From NCBI GenBank assembly GCA_964035545.1, contig OZ037769.1:2263001-2327000 (forward strand): a stretch of 64,000 nucleotides of DNA, written 5' to 3'. The DNA comes from Bugula neritina (lineage: Eukaryota > Bryozoa > Gymnolaemata > Cheilostomatida > Bugulidae). The notes below the pieces were generated by a model that was not told where the DNA came from, searched no databases, and saw only the letters and a program-made list of their open reading frames with translations. Below are positions 1 through 19,200 of the stretch, piece after piece. Position 1 is the stretch's first letter; each line of letters opens with the position of its first letter. The position numbers were made by a program, and so were the translations under genes.

Positions 1-1480
1 TGTCAAACGGAAGATTGAACTCTGCAATGACCCACTCAAAGAATGATGCCACCCAGTTGCTCTTGTCAATATTGAAGCAGATGAGTGCAACTGAGATGCG
101 AATGCTTTGACATATTTACAATATAAACTGGGAAGACCATGTAACAAATGATAATATAAAGGAGGAGGCCAAAATAGAAGCCATCGCAATAGACATGAGG
201 AGGAGACCTCCTCAATAGTATGGACATGTGCGCAGAAGAGATAGAGAGGAAGATATTATAATGGTGGCTGAGATGAAGATATAGAGAAAGAGAGGGGCCA
301 AAAAAAAGGTTAATGGATACAGTGGAGGATGGCATACTGAAATGTGGCTTCTCGGATGAAGATGTTGACAATAGAATCAGATGACACTCTCTGATAGCAC
401 TTGGTGCCCTGCAAAACCGCTACTCATCCTGGACCACAGCATACTAGGTGAGAAAGTCCGAGACAAGGTCCTATAATGAACAATTTGCTGCTTTCCCATG
501 GCCTCTCAGGAGCAACAATGTAAAATATTGGAAAGGGAGTCATACAAAATGTCTTGGTAGAAGAAAAGTGTGATTTGGTGACACTAGTGCTTTTTTCAGG
601 ATGACTATTCATACAAGCTACCAAGTTTATGCTATGTTGCTACAATTATGCAAAGTGCTCCTTCATGACATCTACAAGACAAAAGGCTTGGGAAACCAAG
701 GTCAGCAATGCTATTTGCGATGTGCCTTTAACTTATGTACTTTGCCTCCTACAGATGAAGCTATTGGACAATGTCACCAAAGCACACCTCCAGGTAGCCA
801 TATGAAACTTCGGCATTAAACCCACTAGAACATTGGTAAATGAAAGGGGATCTAATAGAATCTCTTTTCTCAAAAAAAGTAGGAAATGATGTTGTGCTTA
901 CACCAGACAGTATTATGAAGTGGATCATTTTAGTTAATTCGGTGTACACTCGATGACTCTAGCTTTTGGCGATTTTTTACAATTTAGCTGCTATTGTATA
1001 TAGATTTTTGCCTCAAACTATCAAAATTTTAACAAATAAAACTCTGAATAATTAGGGCTTTTCCAATTATGTATGATTTTCTATGTCTTTTCCTAATTTA
1101 TTATTACATTGAGATATTATATAGGCCGTAATGATTCACAAATATATATGTAGCTCGTATGACAATGACGCCGCGGTTAAATGTTGCAGGACCTCTTCCT
1201 AGTCATTTTTGTTATACATAGATAGAATCAGCAAAGTCTATTACCCCATATAGTAAGTTTTCATGAATTTTGAGCAAACTTTAAAATGTTTGATCATAAT
1301 CTGCTGATGTGTACTAAATAAAGTAAAATGGCCCAAATTCATTAAATGCTCCTGTGGAAGCCAACAATCATGCAAAATAACAAGATGTGGCTATTCTAGT
1401 ACATCTATCCAATGCACAGAGTTCTGCCCTTGTGAAGCAGCAACAGGAGTGTGCTGCAATGAACTAACATTTTTAACAAA
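1..1480 (+). pseudogene. decayed Cys-rich mobile-type gene relic
   Basis: No intact frame exists, but fragments in several plus-strand frames look like former protein. A first piece lies at 3-110. A stretch at 601-819 carries an LPPTDEA motif (about 743-763), and a neighbouring frame just after it reads like LDNVTKAHLQVAI. At 1371-1470 there is a cysteine-rich tail with CTEFCPCE and VCCNE motifs. The order LPPT motif, then an AHLQ-type motif, then a Cys-rich C terminus resembles uncharacterised multicopy proteins of invertebrate genomes that I associate with mobile DNA; that link is from memory and uncertain. About 950-1345 is an inserted repeat separating the last two pieces. Stops and frame changes mean it is not functional. 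Confidence 0.4.
950..1345. repeat. copy of AT-rich fold-back repeat
   Basis: The left part (about 961-1110) resembles the left arm of the inverted repeat at 2668-3095, sharing the core acaatttagct and an order of short blocks after it. The right part (about 1215-1345) resembles that repeat's right arm, with gtgtactaaata and agtaaaatgg-like blocks. It is much diverged. It appears to interrupt the decayed gene relic. Confidence 0.35.
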
Positions 1481-2480
1481 TGCTAATGATAGAAAAAAAT
1501 GAAAAGGTGTTTAATATGAACATGAGTGAAAGTTTGTCGCATTTGTACAATTATATATATGTTCCATTTTAACTTTAGCTGAGCAATATGCTGCATCTGT
1601 ATCTTTTTTAACTTTCTATTCACTGGCAATAAGCAATGTTTTTCTTTATATATCTGTCCAGTGTCCAAACAGTTATTCAAAAACCTTGTGTCATTTCTCT
1701 GCACCATATATGTGATGTTTTATTGAAGGAATTCCGATTTTTGAGCTGAGAAACATGTCTCTTGGCTCTTTATTTTGATTCCTTTTTCACTGGCATGGCA
1801 CATATTCATTCCAAAAATGCACATCTATTTGAATCATCAAAAAAATTTTGTTTTTGCAACATTATAGACTTTATGCCTACTAGAGTACGATTTTTCATAA
1901 TTGGCGGCCATCTTGGATTTATCGAAATGCTCAAGGGTGGCAGGTCCACACCCACCTGGAAACATGTACCTGGACCCTCAAGATAAATAATCAAAAGAGA
2001 AAAAAACTTTATCCGAGATTGCGAACCTAACCCCCAGTTCTGCCAGACTATTAGTAAAAAGTTTATGATGTACTCTACTACATTTAAACATCTTTAGTAA
2101 ATTTGTTCTCCAGCATTTTCCAGAACTTTACAGCTACTTTATGATACTGACAAACTGGTAAGTTATAGCACAGTAATATTTTATTTTATTTATATAAGCA
2201 CTTATTATTCTATAACATGCAACTAATGAAATAACTAGGTAAATCGATTTTTATTCTGTTATAAAGTAGTTGCACTTTAACGTTTCATTGCATTTAAATG
2301 AGGATCAATTTTGATATTTCAGTCATATTGTGCTATAAGAAATAGATTTATACATAATTCAGCTGAAAATATTTTTGGCATAATTTGTAGTCTTTACTGT
2401 CAGTCAAAACTAAAATTTCTTGACTAAATAGAAGTGACTCTTTAGTATCTGGTTTAAATATTGTGTAATTGAGTATTTAC
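1481..2480. other. non-coding, left end of gene 1 region
   Basis: AT-rich sequence without a recognisable gene. The second half of the FN3 module begun by the exon at 2481-2596 was expected here on the minus strand but was not found; none of its signature residues ([13 protein letters not shown]) is encoded. Confidence 0.5.
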
Positions 2481-10477
<7,997 letters not shown>

Positions 10478-12036
10478 GATGAAGTCATGTACTCTTCTTA
10501 GAGTAAGTATAATAGTAAGTATATTGATGTACCATGTGTACAGTCAACTAGTAGTTTATTCTTTCTGTTATGTTGTTGATTCCAGTTATCAAGAGTGTGT
10601 ATTTGACTTGAAGAAACAGAGTTGATTAGCAACTTCCTTCTTGATGTGTCACACATTTAGTTATGTTTATTCAGTTTAATTTGCTCAGTGAATGTATAGG
10701 ACCGTGCTAGTGTTCAGTGCAAACACAGTGTATCACAAAGGAACATAGAACAGGTGAAAGCTAAGTGAATGCTAAGGCGAACATTCTTTGAAACAAAAAG
10801 AGAGCTATTCTATTCAGGTTCTATAAGTTAGCTAACTACATTCAAAAGAGTTTTTCTAAAATATAATCAAGCTATCTTTGCCTTATAATTATGTAGTAGA
10901 GTCTATAATAATGGGGTATATATAGAAAGATGGAAAGAGGAAGTTTGACATTATATATAGCATTGTGTGAGAATGAAGCTCAACTTCTGCCTTGCTATTC
11001 AAACATACTATGAATAAACTCTACTACACTGTATAATATCTTGAGCTATGGAGATACTCTACAATTTACAATATTATTATTTTAAAATAAATAAATAAAT
11101 AAAAATTCACATCAAGGATTATTATTAAGCAAAGTGCAACACTGACATAAAAAGACAGTCTCAGAAATTTGATTTAGCACTACGAAAGATATTTTATATA
11201 AAAAGTGTGGTGTACATTCATCATAAGCAAACTGGAAAAGTGCATGACCATGTAAATTAAGATATGCCAATAACATGTCTGAAACCTAAACTATAAATGT
11301 TATTATGCATGAAGTTCACAAGTTAGCTAATGAAGCTATATTTGCATTGTAATTGAGCAAAGAAATATTCAATAATGAAGTACAGAATGATGGAAAGAGG
11401 AATTCTGAATTCTCAAGTAAACACTGTTTGTAAAAATAAGTTTATTTATTGATTATTATACAGAGTATGTTATGCAATATAGCATTAAACAGTAATTTCA
11501 GTATTACAAAAGCATTAGTTATTCAACTGTAATAATTCTATAGTTTATTCTCTTTGAAAGCCTGAATAGAAATAATATTATAAAGCAACATTTTTTACAT
11601 AAAAAGAATTACTCTTATATGTGGTTCGTAAGCTATCTTATACAAAAGCAAGTTTTGAAATAAAGACAAGAAAAATATTACCAATAAAACAAAAGACATA
11701 TAAACTGCATATTCTTTCTTATACAAAAAGATAATTCATCAGCAAAGAGTTAGTATTAATTTATTCAATGCATTTTTAAGGCGAAAAAGTTGAAATTTTT
11801 GTTTAGTGAAACTGCTCTTTTTGTAACTTATAAGTAGCAGAAGTTTACATAGTATATATGATTACAATTGTAATATAGTAATTATATGGTATATATGTAA
11901 GCAGAGTTTTCATTGAATTTTGTGATCATTTTTTAAATTATATATTATAGTAGTGTTAATATGATAAATTATAGTATATATAATAAAATATCATATAACA
12001 GACGCTGCTTCTTTGAGCTTTACCTTCAAATCAAGT
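10478..12036. other. gene 2 to gene 1 intergenic region, duplicated segment
   Basis: Holds the 3' flank of gene 2 and the 5' flank of gene 1. The part from about 10680 leftwards to gene 2 aligns with about 42520-43430 (flank of gene 3), sharing blocks such as acattctttg, gatggaaaga, tctcaag and agtaatttcagtattacaa. A TTTATT at 11441-11446, matching one at 42834-42839, would be an AATAAA poly(A) signal on the minus strand. A four-codon upstream ORF starts at 10488, and its TGA overlaps the main ATG of gene 1. Confidence 0.55.
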
Positions 12037-12105
12037 TCACACTTCTTTGTCTATCTTAGTCACACTCTGGTCTAAGAGTTTATACAGCTCCACATAACTA
12101 ATTTC
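12037..12105 (-). pseudogene. relic or alternative last exon of gene 2
   Basis: This 69-nt open block ends in TGA and encodes EISYVELYKLL...DKEV, clearly matching the last exon of gene 3 (43430-43522, ASYVKLYELL...DKEV) with an internal deletion. Its acceptor (ttacag before GAA) is intact. Because gene 2 exon 36 already ends in TAG at 12262, this block is normally 3' UTR or unused. It starts in phase 0, so direct splicing from exon 35 would be in frame. Confidence 0.7.
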
Positions 12106-12261
12106 CTGTAACACAAAAATACTGCATACATTTTAGCTTGAAATTTTTTTACACAACCCATTGTTTTACAATAAAATAGTCACTATAACATAACACAATA
12201 AAACTATTATTAAAATTTATCAAATACTTGCTTAACTAATAGTGGTAGCATGTCAACACTC

Positions 12262-15200
12262 CTATTCTATGTTTTCTTTCACTTCTCTTCCATCTACATC
12301 TAAAACTTTCTCTGTGACAAGTTCTTCAATTTGCTAAAGCAATAAAAAGTAATTTAAAATCAGTCCCATGCAGTTTATTTTAAATACATTACATTATTTA
12401 TACAATGTAAAGTAATAAGAGATAAAACTCTTACCTGAAACTCTTCCACAACCTCCCCACCCATACTAAGATACTCTGTGTTGTCTGATGGGGTTAGATT
12501 TTCCACTTTTCTGTCTAGCTCAATAGGAGTGCAGATGTCTATGGAACTTGTCAGAACTTCATTTACCACATGATGAAGAAATATATATTTCTCCTAAAAC
12601 ACCCATTCTATCTGTGCATCATTGTAGCAATACCAACATATCAGATAATTACTAATAACAATATACTTACTAGGTGATAACTCTTTTGTAAATTTTAACT
12701 TTTCTCGGTGCACAATCCTATTTTTCTATTTTCTGTTATTTTTATTTTTCAATTGAGTTTATTTACTGAGACTGAGAATTACATTTATTACACAGTACTA
12801 CTTTTATGTAGATACTTCAAATTTACCTCTGTCTGAATTATGTGTGGCCGACATTCTTTCATCAATGTTACACATTTGAAGAAATCAATGTGTTGATGAG
12901 AGTGTGCTTGATCTAGTAGATTACTCATGGCTATAAATATGCCTGTTCTCCCAACACCTGTGCTGTAATACAGGCACATGTGTTACATATGATAACAGCT
13001 TGCATAAATACAAAATCAGAGACATATATGAGTAAAACCAAGATTTTCTTTTCTAAGATTTACCTGCAATGAACAAGAAGGGGTCCATCTATTCTGTAAG
13101 TCTCAGTCTTGACCTTCTTGTAGAAGGAGATGAAAGGACTCATAGTGTCTGGTACGCCGTGATCTGGCCAGGCCGTGTAGTGGTACTGTTTCACTTGTCT
13201 TTTTTCACCATTCTAAATTAATGTTTGAATTTAAAATTAAACATATATTATATACTGTTAATTCTTATTTTTAAATTGCAATTACAAGTAGGATTTCATG
13301 GTACAGCCTGCTAATGATTTGTTTTTAAGGAACATTTTAGCTAATTTAAATGAATAGTTGCAAACGAAAGTTTTTTCTTTTACCTGCTTAATTTATTTAA
13401 CTATAAAACTTCGATTTCAAAATATATTAGTATGTGGACTATACTCAATTGTTGAATGGTAATAAAATAAGATTGCCTTCATTTGTAAGTTTCTTTGCAA
13501 GCAACGTTTGCCAGCTGTTTATATATAAAGTAAAACATTTTAAAAGTCATTTACAGTATTTAAACTGCATTAACAAATAACAAATTTTGAAATATCAATT
13601 GTCACAGTTTACCTTTGTTACTTCAAACACTCTAACCACGTAGTCAGTCCACTCTTCATAGGATACGTAGCATACTGTGATGTCATCATAACTAGACTCT
13701 GCTGTGAGGTTCTGTGGCCAATACCGCTCACATTTCACCTGTAAGTTGATTATATAATAAGCTAATTTTAAATCTTCTTTTGCCAATAAAATTTATAATA
13801 CTTTGCATTTATTTCATAGATGATCTTTTATAATGATAGAATTATTAAAAGAAATTATACATTATATGTATGAGATGTTGTCAAAAGTCGCATCCCTTTG
13901 CATCCAACCCACTCTATGTAATTTATATAGTCACTATCAGTACAAAAAGAACCCTTAGCTAAAGGCTTTTTATAGTTGGCTTGAAGCAATCATGACTGGA
14001 TGCTCTTTCTAACATTACCGTCTTTTGTTTGACTAGGCCAGTGCTGTAACCACTACACTGCTGCTACTTCCTTGTATATAGAACTCTAACTTTATAGATG
14101 ACTAAAATAATGACATTCACCTTTCCTCTTTCAATGATATTTGTTATCATGACAATAGCCTCTACTCCCTGCTGCCAAATCATCAGCCAAAAGTCATCTA
14201 CAGTATTCTCCATTGGCCCTGTAATATAATTATATGTTTAGAACAAAACTGTAACTTTTCACTCTTCAACAGTTCTTTTTTTTTTGCTGTTTGATTTAAA
14301 TGTCTAATTATTTTTACTAACAAAGTTTAAGAAGCTACTCTAAATATAAACAACTTTAACACAATGCATTATCTATGATAAACCTACCTTGTGTTGCAAT
14401 AAAGAGGCTTGTTGTTTTGAGAAAGAATTTCTAAAATAGAAAATAATGTTTAGACATATTATTTTGATAACTTGTTATTTTAATCACTGATAATGTTTTT
14501 AAACGTCTATAAGGTCAATTTTAATTTGCTAACAGGTTCATAGGGATGAGATGAAACAAGGAATGTCTGTGATGGTGCATCTAGCTATATAAATACAATA
14601 TAGCTATAAATACAATATAGCTATAAATATATTATAGCTATAGTTATATTATAGCTATATATAAATGTATTATAGCTATAAACATGTGTAGCTAAGTGAA
14701 AATTATTAAAATGAGTTTTGACTAGCAAAACAACACTCATTTAAATTATAGACAGAAAGCCCTCTGTTTTATTATATAATTTTGAATTTTATTAAAATTT
14801 GGTCAAATATTAAAACCGATCACTTCAGTATATCTCTCTCACTTCGATATTATGATTCATACTTTGTTCAATATCACATTTACTTCAATATTATATTTCA
14901 ATATCATACTTACTTCAATGTATGTAGCATTAATGTAGTCAGATTGCTCAGAAGTTGGTCTTTGAAGTTTCACTCTTGTCTCATCAGCTGAAAGTAATTA
15001 TTCAAATAAATATATGTTATGATTTTTCATTATTATAAAAAATATTATAATTATTATCCTGAATGGGTTTTAATTAGCCTTTTAAAATTATGCATGTCAT
15101 ATATATTAGCCATTCAATTGGTAACTTGTATCAATTTAATTATTCAAGAAAATACTGAAGTGAAACAACACAAACCACTGAAAACTACTGCCCTTACCTG

Positions 15201-16283
15201 GATAAACACCTCTGTATCTGTTCTTGCTTTTATTAGACGGAAGTTCAGCAACTGACATCACCGGCTGAGGCAGGTTACCAAAACTCTGAAAACTCAGACA
15301 TAATTTTACTGAAAGCATCTAGTCTTACCAATAAACTGTTGATTGGGTATTGTAATGAGATAATATGATTTGTTATAAGATGACATGATTTGTAAAGTTA
15401 ATCTGTAAAACAATATATATATGATATCGATTTTGAATACCTGAAATTGTTTCCTAATAAACGTTTCATCCTTTATGTAATCTTCAAGTTTGTCAGTAGA
15501 AATGGAGGTCATATCCACTTCTTCATAGGATGTTTTATTTTTAGCTGCTTCACTAGAGCATTCTGGGATAGTCGCATACTCTGCATCTGATTATTAGAAA
15601 ACTTTTTATCAGCTATAATAATGGCATTCAAAAATTTCATACAATCCTTTTCATTACCTTATAAGAATATTAAAATTAATTTAGTTTTATGCCCTATCAC
15701 ACAAGTTTGAATTGCATAATTTTATCCAATAATTATTTGTATAAATAAAATATTGCTGTGTAACAGAAAAGCTATATAGTTTTTTGACTTCTTTTTTTAA
15801 AACTACTCAGCAAAGTGTTTTAAGCCCGCCAACTCTATGAAAACATTAAAACATACAACAGCAATTTATTAACACACAGTTATTTGCATTTTATAGCAAC
15901 TGAGTTGTATTAAAAGGCTCATTAAAATGCCTATAAGCACACTGAATAAAATAAGTTTTATTCGGTCAAAAAGCTTTTTTCGAAAGTTCCCTTATCTCCT
16001 GGTTCCAACTTATGCTCATTTTAAAACCTGATGTAGAATTTCATGCGGAAATAAAGTTTAGTTAGATCATATTCATAGGTAAAACTTATTTCATAAAAAC
16101 AAGCAACTTGTACCAAAAAAATTTAAAAGTTGAATATTTTGTTCTAAACACAATACAGATTTATAGCTATCTAATATTATAATAGAGTAGTAGTACAATA
16201 TACCATTCATTAATTTAGATCTTTCAGAAAGTTCTAAGGCTTGGTATGCAGATGCTTCTCGAGCTTTGGTTTCAGAATTGCTT
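12262..16283 (-). other. gene 2 cytoplasmic region: PTP domain D1 and tail
   Basis: Exons 16204-16283, 15441-15586, 15198-15285, 14914-14987, 14388-14430, 14121-14218, 13613-13738, 13064-13212, 12827-12962, 12435-12593 and 12262-12333. Motifs in order: [60 protein letters not shown] joined to [10 protein letters not shown], and HIIQTE followed by EKYIFLH. The catalytic Cys (about residue 1496), the P-loop Arg and the WPD Asp are present. The P-loop has Thr where Ala is usual. The last exon adds 23 codons and ends at TAG, exactly where gene 3 would continue into D2. Confidence 0.85.
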
Positions 16284-19200
16284 CTGAAACACAAACGCAC
16301 CAAAGTCATTTCAACTAGTGGATAAAAACGATAATCATGTTCTGTTGTCTTAAACTAGCATAATGATATTGACTATATACATAAATAGTTATATAGCTTG
16401 TAGATAAATAGGACATAGCAAAATAAACACGTTTAGAAAGCAAAATTTTATGGGCCAAACATTTAAAAAACTAATTTTAGCCAGTCAATGCATTTGCTTA
16501 ATTTAAATAGTGCCTTTGCCTAAACTGAGAAAGTTTGACGCAAGATGTTACAGTATTTTACGATTTGCATTTTTCTTGAAAGTAACGCTATATTGAACAA
16601 ACTGTGTTTTCATGAATATATACTTTATTTTTAGCTTTTTTTCAAATCTTTGCTTGAATTTATTTTTAAAATGTTAAAAATATACATGAAGAATGTTATA
16701 TTTCATAGCAAGTATACATTATTCATTTTTGATTTACCACAAGCGAGGCAGAGGTTAATTTAAATTTGTCAAACAACTATGAGTTTTAAAAACACTCAAC
16801 ATCTAAGCGATTCTAACCCATGAAGCAGCATTACCTTTTCATGAATATGCCTATCACCACGGCAACCACAACCACCAGAATGAATACTGATACTCCAACA
16901 GCTATCACGCATATCTGGTCACATGAAGGTTCTAAAATAGTGAAGAACTTAAAAAAATTTTCTTTGGAAATAAAACAAATCCAATCTAATTTTTTATTCT
17001 CACACTTTAAAAATATTTTAGAACTGACAACCAATGACTGAATCAGTTATTTTTTGTTTGATTTAGAAGCAGGCATTAATTATTTGACAGATCATAAATT
17101 TTCAATTTAGGGCATATATGATAATTTTTAAATTTTGCTGCAATGCTCTTTACTTTGCTTTATTGAAGTGCAGATCTGTATGTCAAGTACACAAATTAGA
17201 AAGACTTGGAACAGCATTCAAGTTTTTGTTTACATCTGTTTTTGTTTACTAAGACACTGAAATATATAGTTTTTGTATACATTTTAAAAGAAGTTAAGCA
17301 ATTATATGAAAGAATTGATGTACATTAGTAAGGCTTATTGTTGTTGAGTAGATCAGCAAAGCATAACAAAGTGCTGCATTTTCCTGACAGCTATATTACA
17401 CATGAAGTAGTTTTGTGGAATTGTGTGCACTTCCTGTTTGCATCACTTGCCATACTTACGCAGAAAGAAAGAGACAGGTTCCAAAAACTTGTGCAGACTT
17501 TTCCCATCCTATAATAAAATTTAGAAAAATAATTTGAATTCAACAACGAATCATATAGAACAATAATATTAATTACTGTTTGTTATTTTCTTTAATGGTT
17601 TTTTTTCTAAACGATTTAATATTGAAAAGAAAACAAGAATAATAATTTTTCCTGGCAAGTTTTTTCAAACCAGAAATGTGATATAAGATGTTCATAAATA
17701 TGACTTGTGACTTACTGGGAGCTTAACCGTGACTCCTTGATGCAGTTTGTAGTTGGAACCAGGTGCAAGGGGTTTATTGTCATAGCCACCGTAGGTTTCA
17801 CCGTCTCCAACTTCAAAGACCTGGCTGTCACCTTCGTTAAAAAATGAGTTATTGAGTTCGGCTGTTATGTAGCAGCCTGAGAGTGCGGTCAAGTCTGTTA
17901 AGTCACATCCTGAGTTTTCATCAGCTGCTCTTTTCTTGCGACTGCCATCTTGAGGAGCTTTTGGTTCAATTATTAGCAGATAAGAACTAAAACGTGAGAC
18001 AACGAAAAAACATTGTGGGTTTGATAAAAAAATTAAAAATAAATTATTGCAGGTATAAACAAATTTTTAAAATTTCTGAAAAGAGAAAACCTAATTTTCT
18101 TTTGATATCACTTATAGTCTAATTCTTTTATCTAGTCATGTAGAAAATTATTTGTCTAATAATAGCCTAAGCAAGAAACTAAGGACACAAAACAAGTATC
18201 GCCTATAAAATATTTTTTTAATTTCCTGTGTAGTATATTGATGCATGCAATTTTTAGTCCCATCAAGCTATTCATGTTTGCAGGATGATTCATAAAACAG
18301 TGTAATACCTCGCCTCCTTGCTTCCTATATTGACTTTATGTAAGGTGACTGATACAGTTTTTCCAAAGTTCCTTTTACCAGGTAGCTCAGCCAGTGTGGA
18401 ACTGCTCACTGGAGTTATTAATAGAAGTAATCAGATGCATTCAAGTGTATAAAACTTATAGAATGTTGTGTATTTCTAACAAGCTTGTGACTCCATATAC
18501 AATTTTATAAACTTGAGTTTTTCTTACAAAAATTCACAGCTGTGTGAGGTTTTGCCTTCTTTTGGAAGTAAAACATATTAACCAAATAAATTCTCCAAAT
18601 GATCAAATTATGGAGTAACAAGTCACACACTTAGAGAGCTTAAACCAAGTATTTTCCTTTTCAAGTAGCTAGAAACTTTAAAATATTACTCTGCATCAAC
18701 GGATTGCATTTGCCAACTGAACTTAACATTATGCAATAAGAAACCTGGGCGCTAAGTAAATAAATATTATATTTCTATGTAAGTTTTAATTATTTTTATA
18801 TTGTACGGGAATGAAAGAATATACTAACTGGCTATTTCAGTATAACCAATCTTTGTTGTAACAGGACTATCCCCTGCACTGTTTGCAGCTGTAGCACTGC
18901 ACACTATTTTCTCAGCTGATGGAAACCCACACATGGTTATAGACTGTTCATCTGAATTCTCAGTTTGATACTCCCTTACTGTTGTATTGGCATAGCCACA
19001 ATTATACTATAACAGAAAGCAGACTCATAACATTAATTATTAATTCAATGTGAAGTTATTTTACGGAAACACATTTCAGGCATGTTATTCATGATAAAAT
19101 GTTTGAAAAGGTAGGTTTAACAGTAACTGCAGCACTAATATGTTCATAGAATTAAGAATTTGGCCTCTCAAAAATATTGTTTACTCAATTTGACAGGAAG

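Noticed and set aside
1762-1994. Overlapping 74- and 62-codon frames
   Set aside because: No domain similarity recognised and composition like the surrounding non-coding DNA.
12106-12260. Hidden D2 exons of gene 2
   Set aside because: Only about 155 bp lie here and none matches the D2 exons of gene 3.
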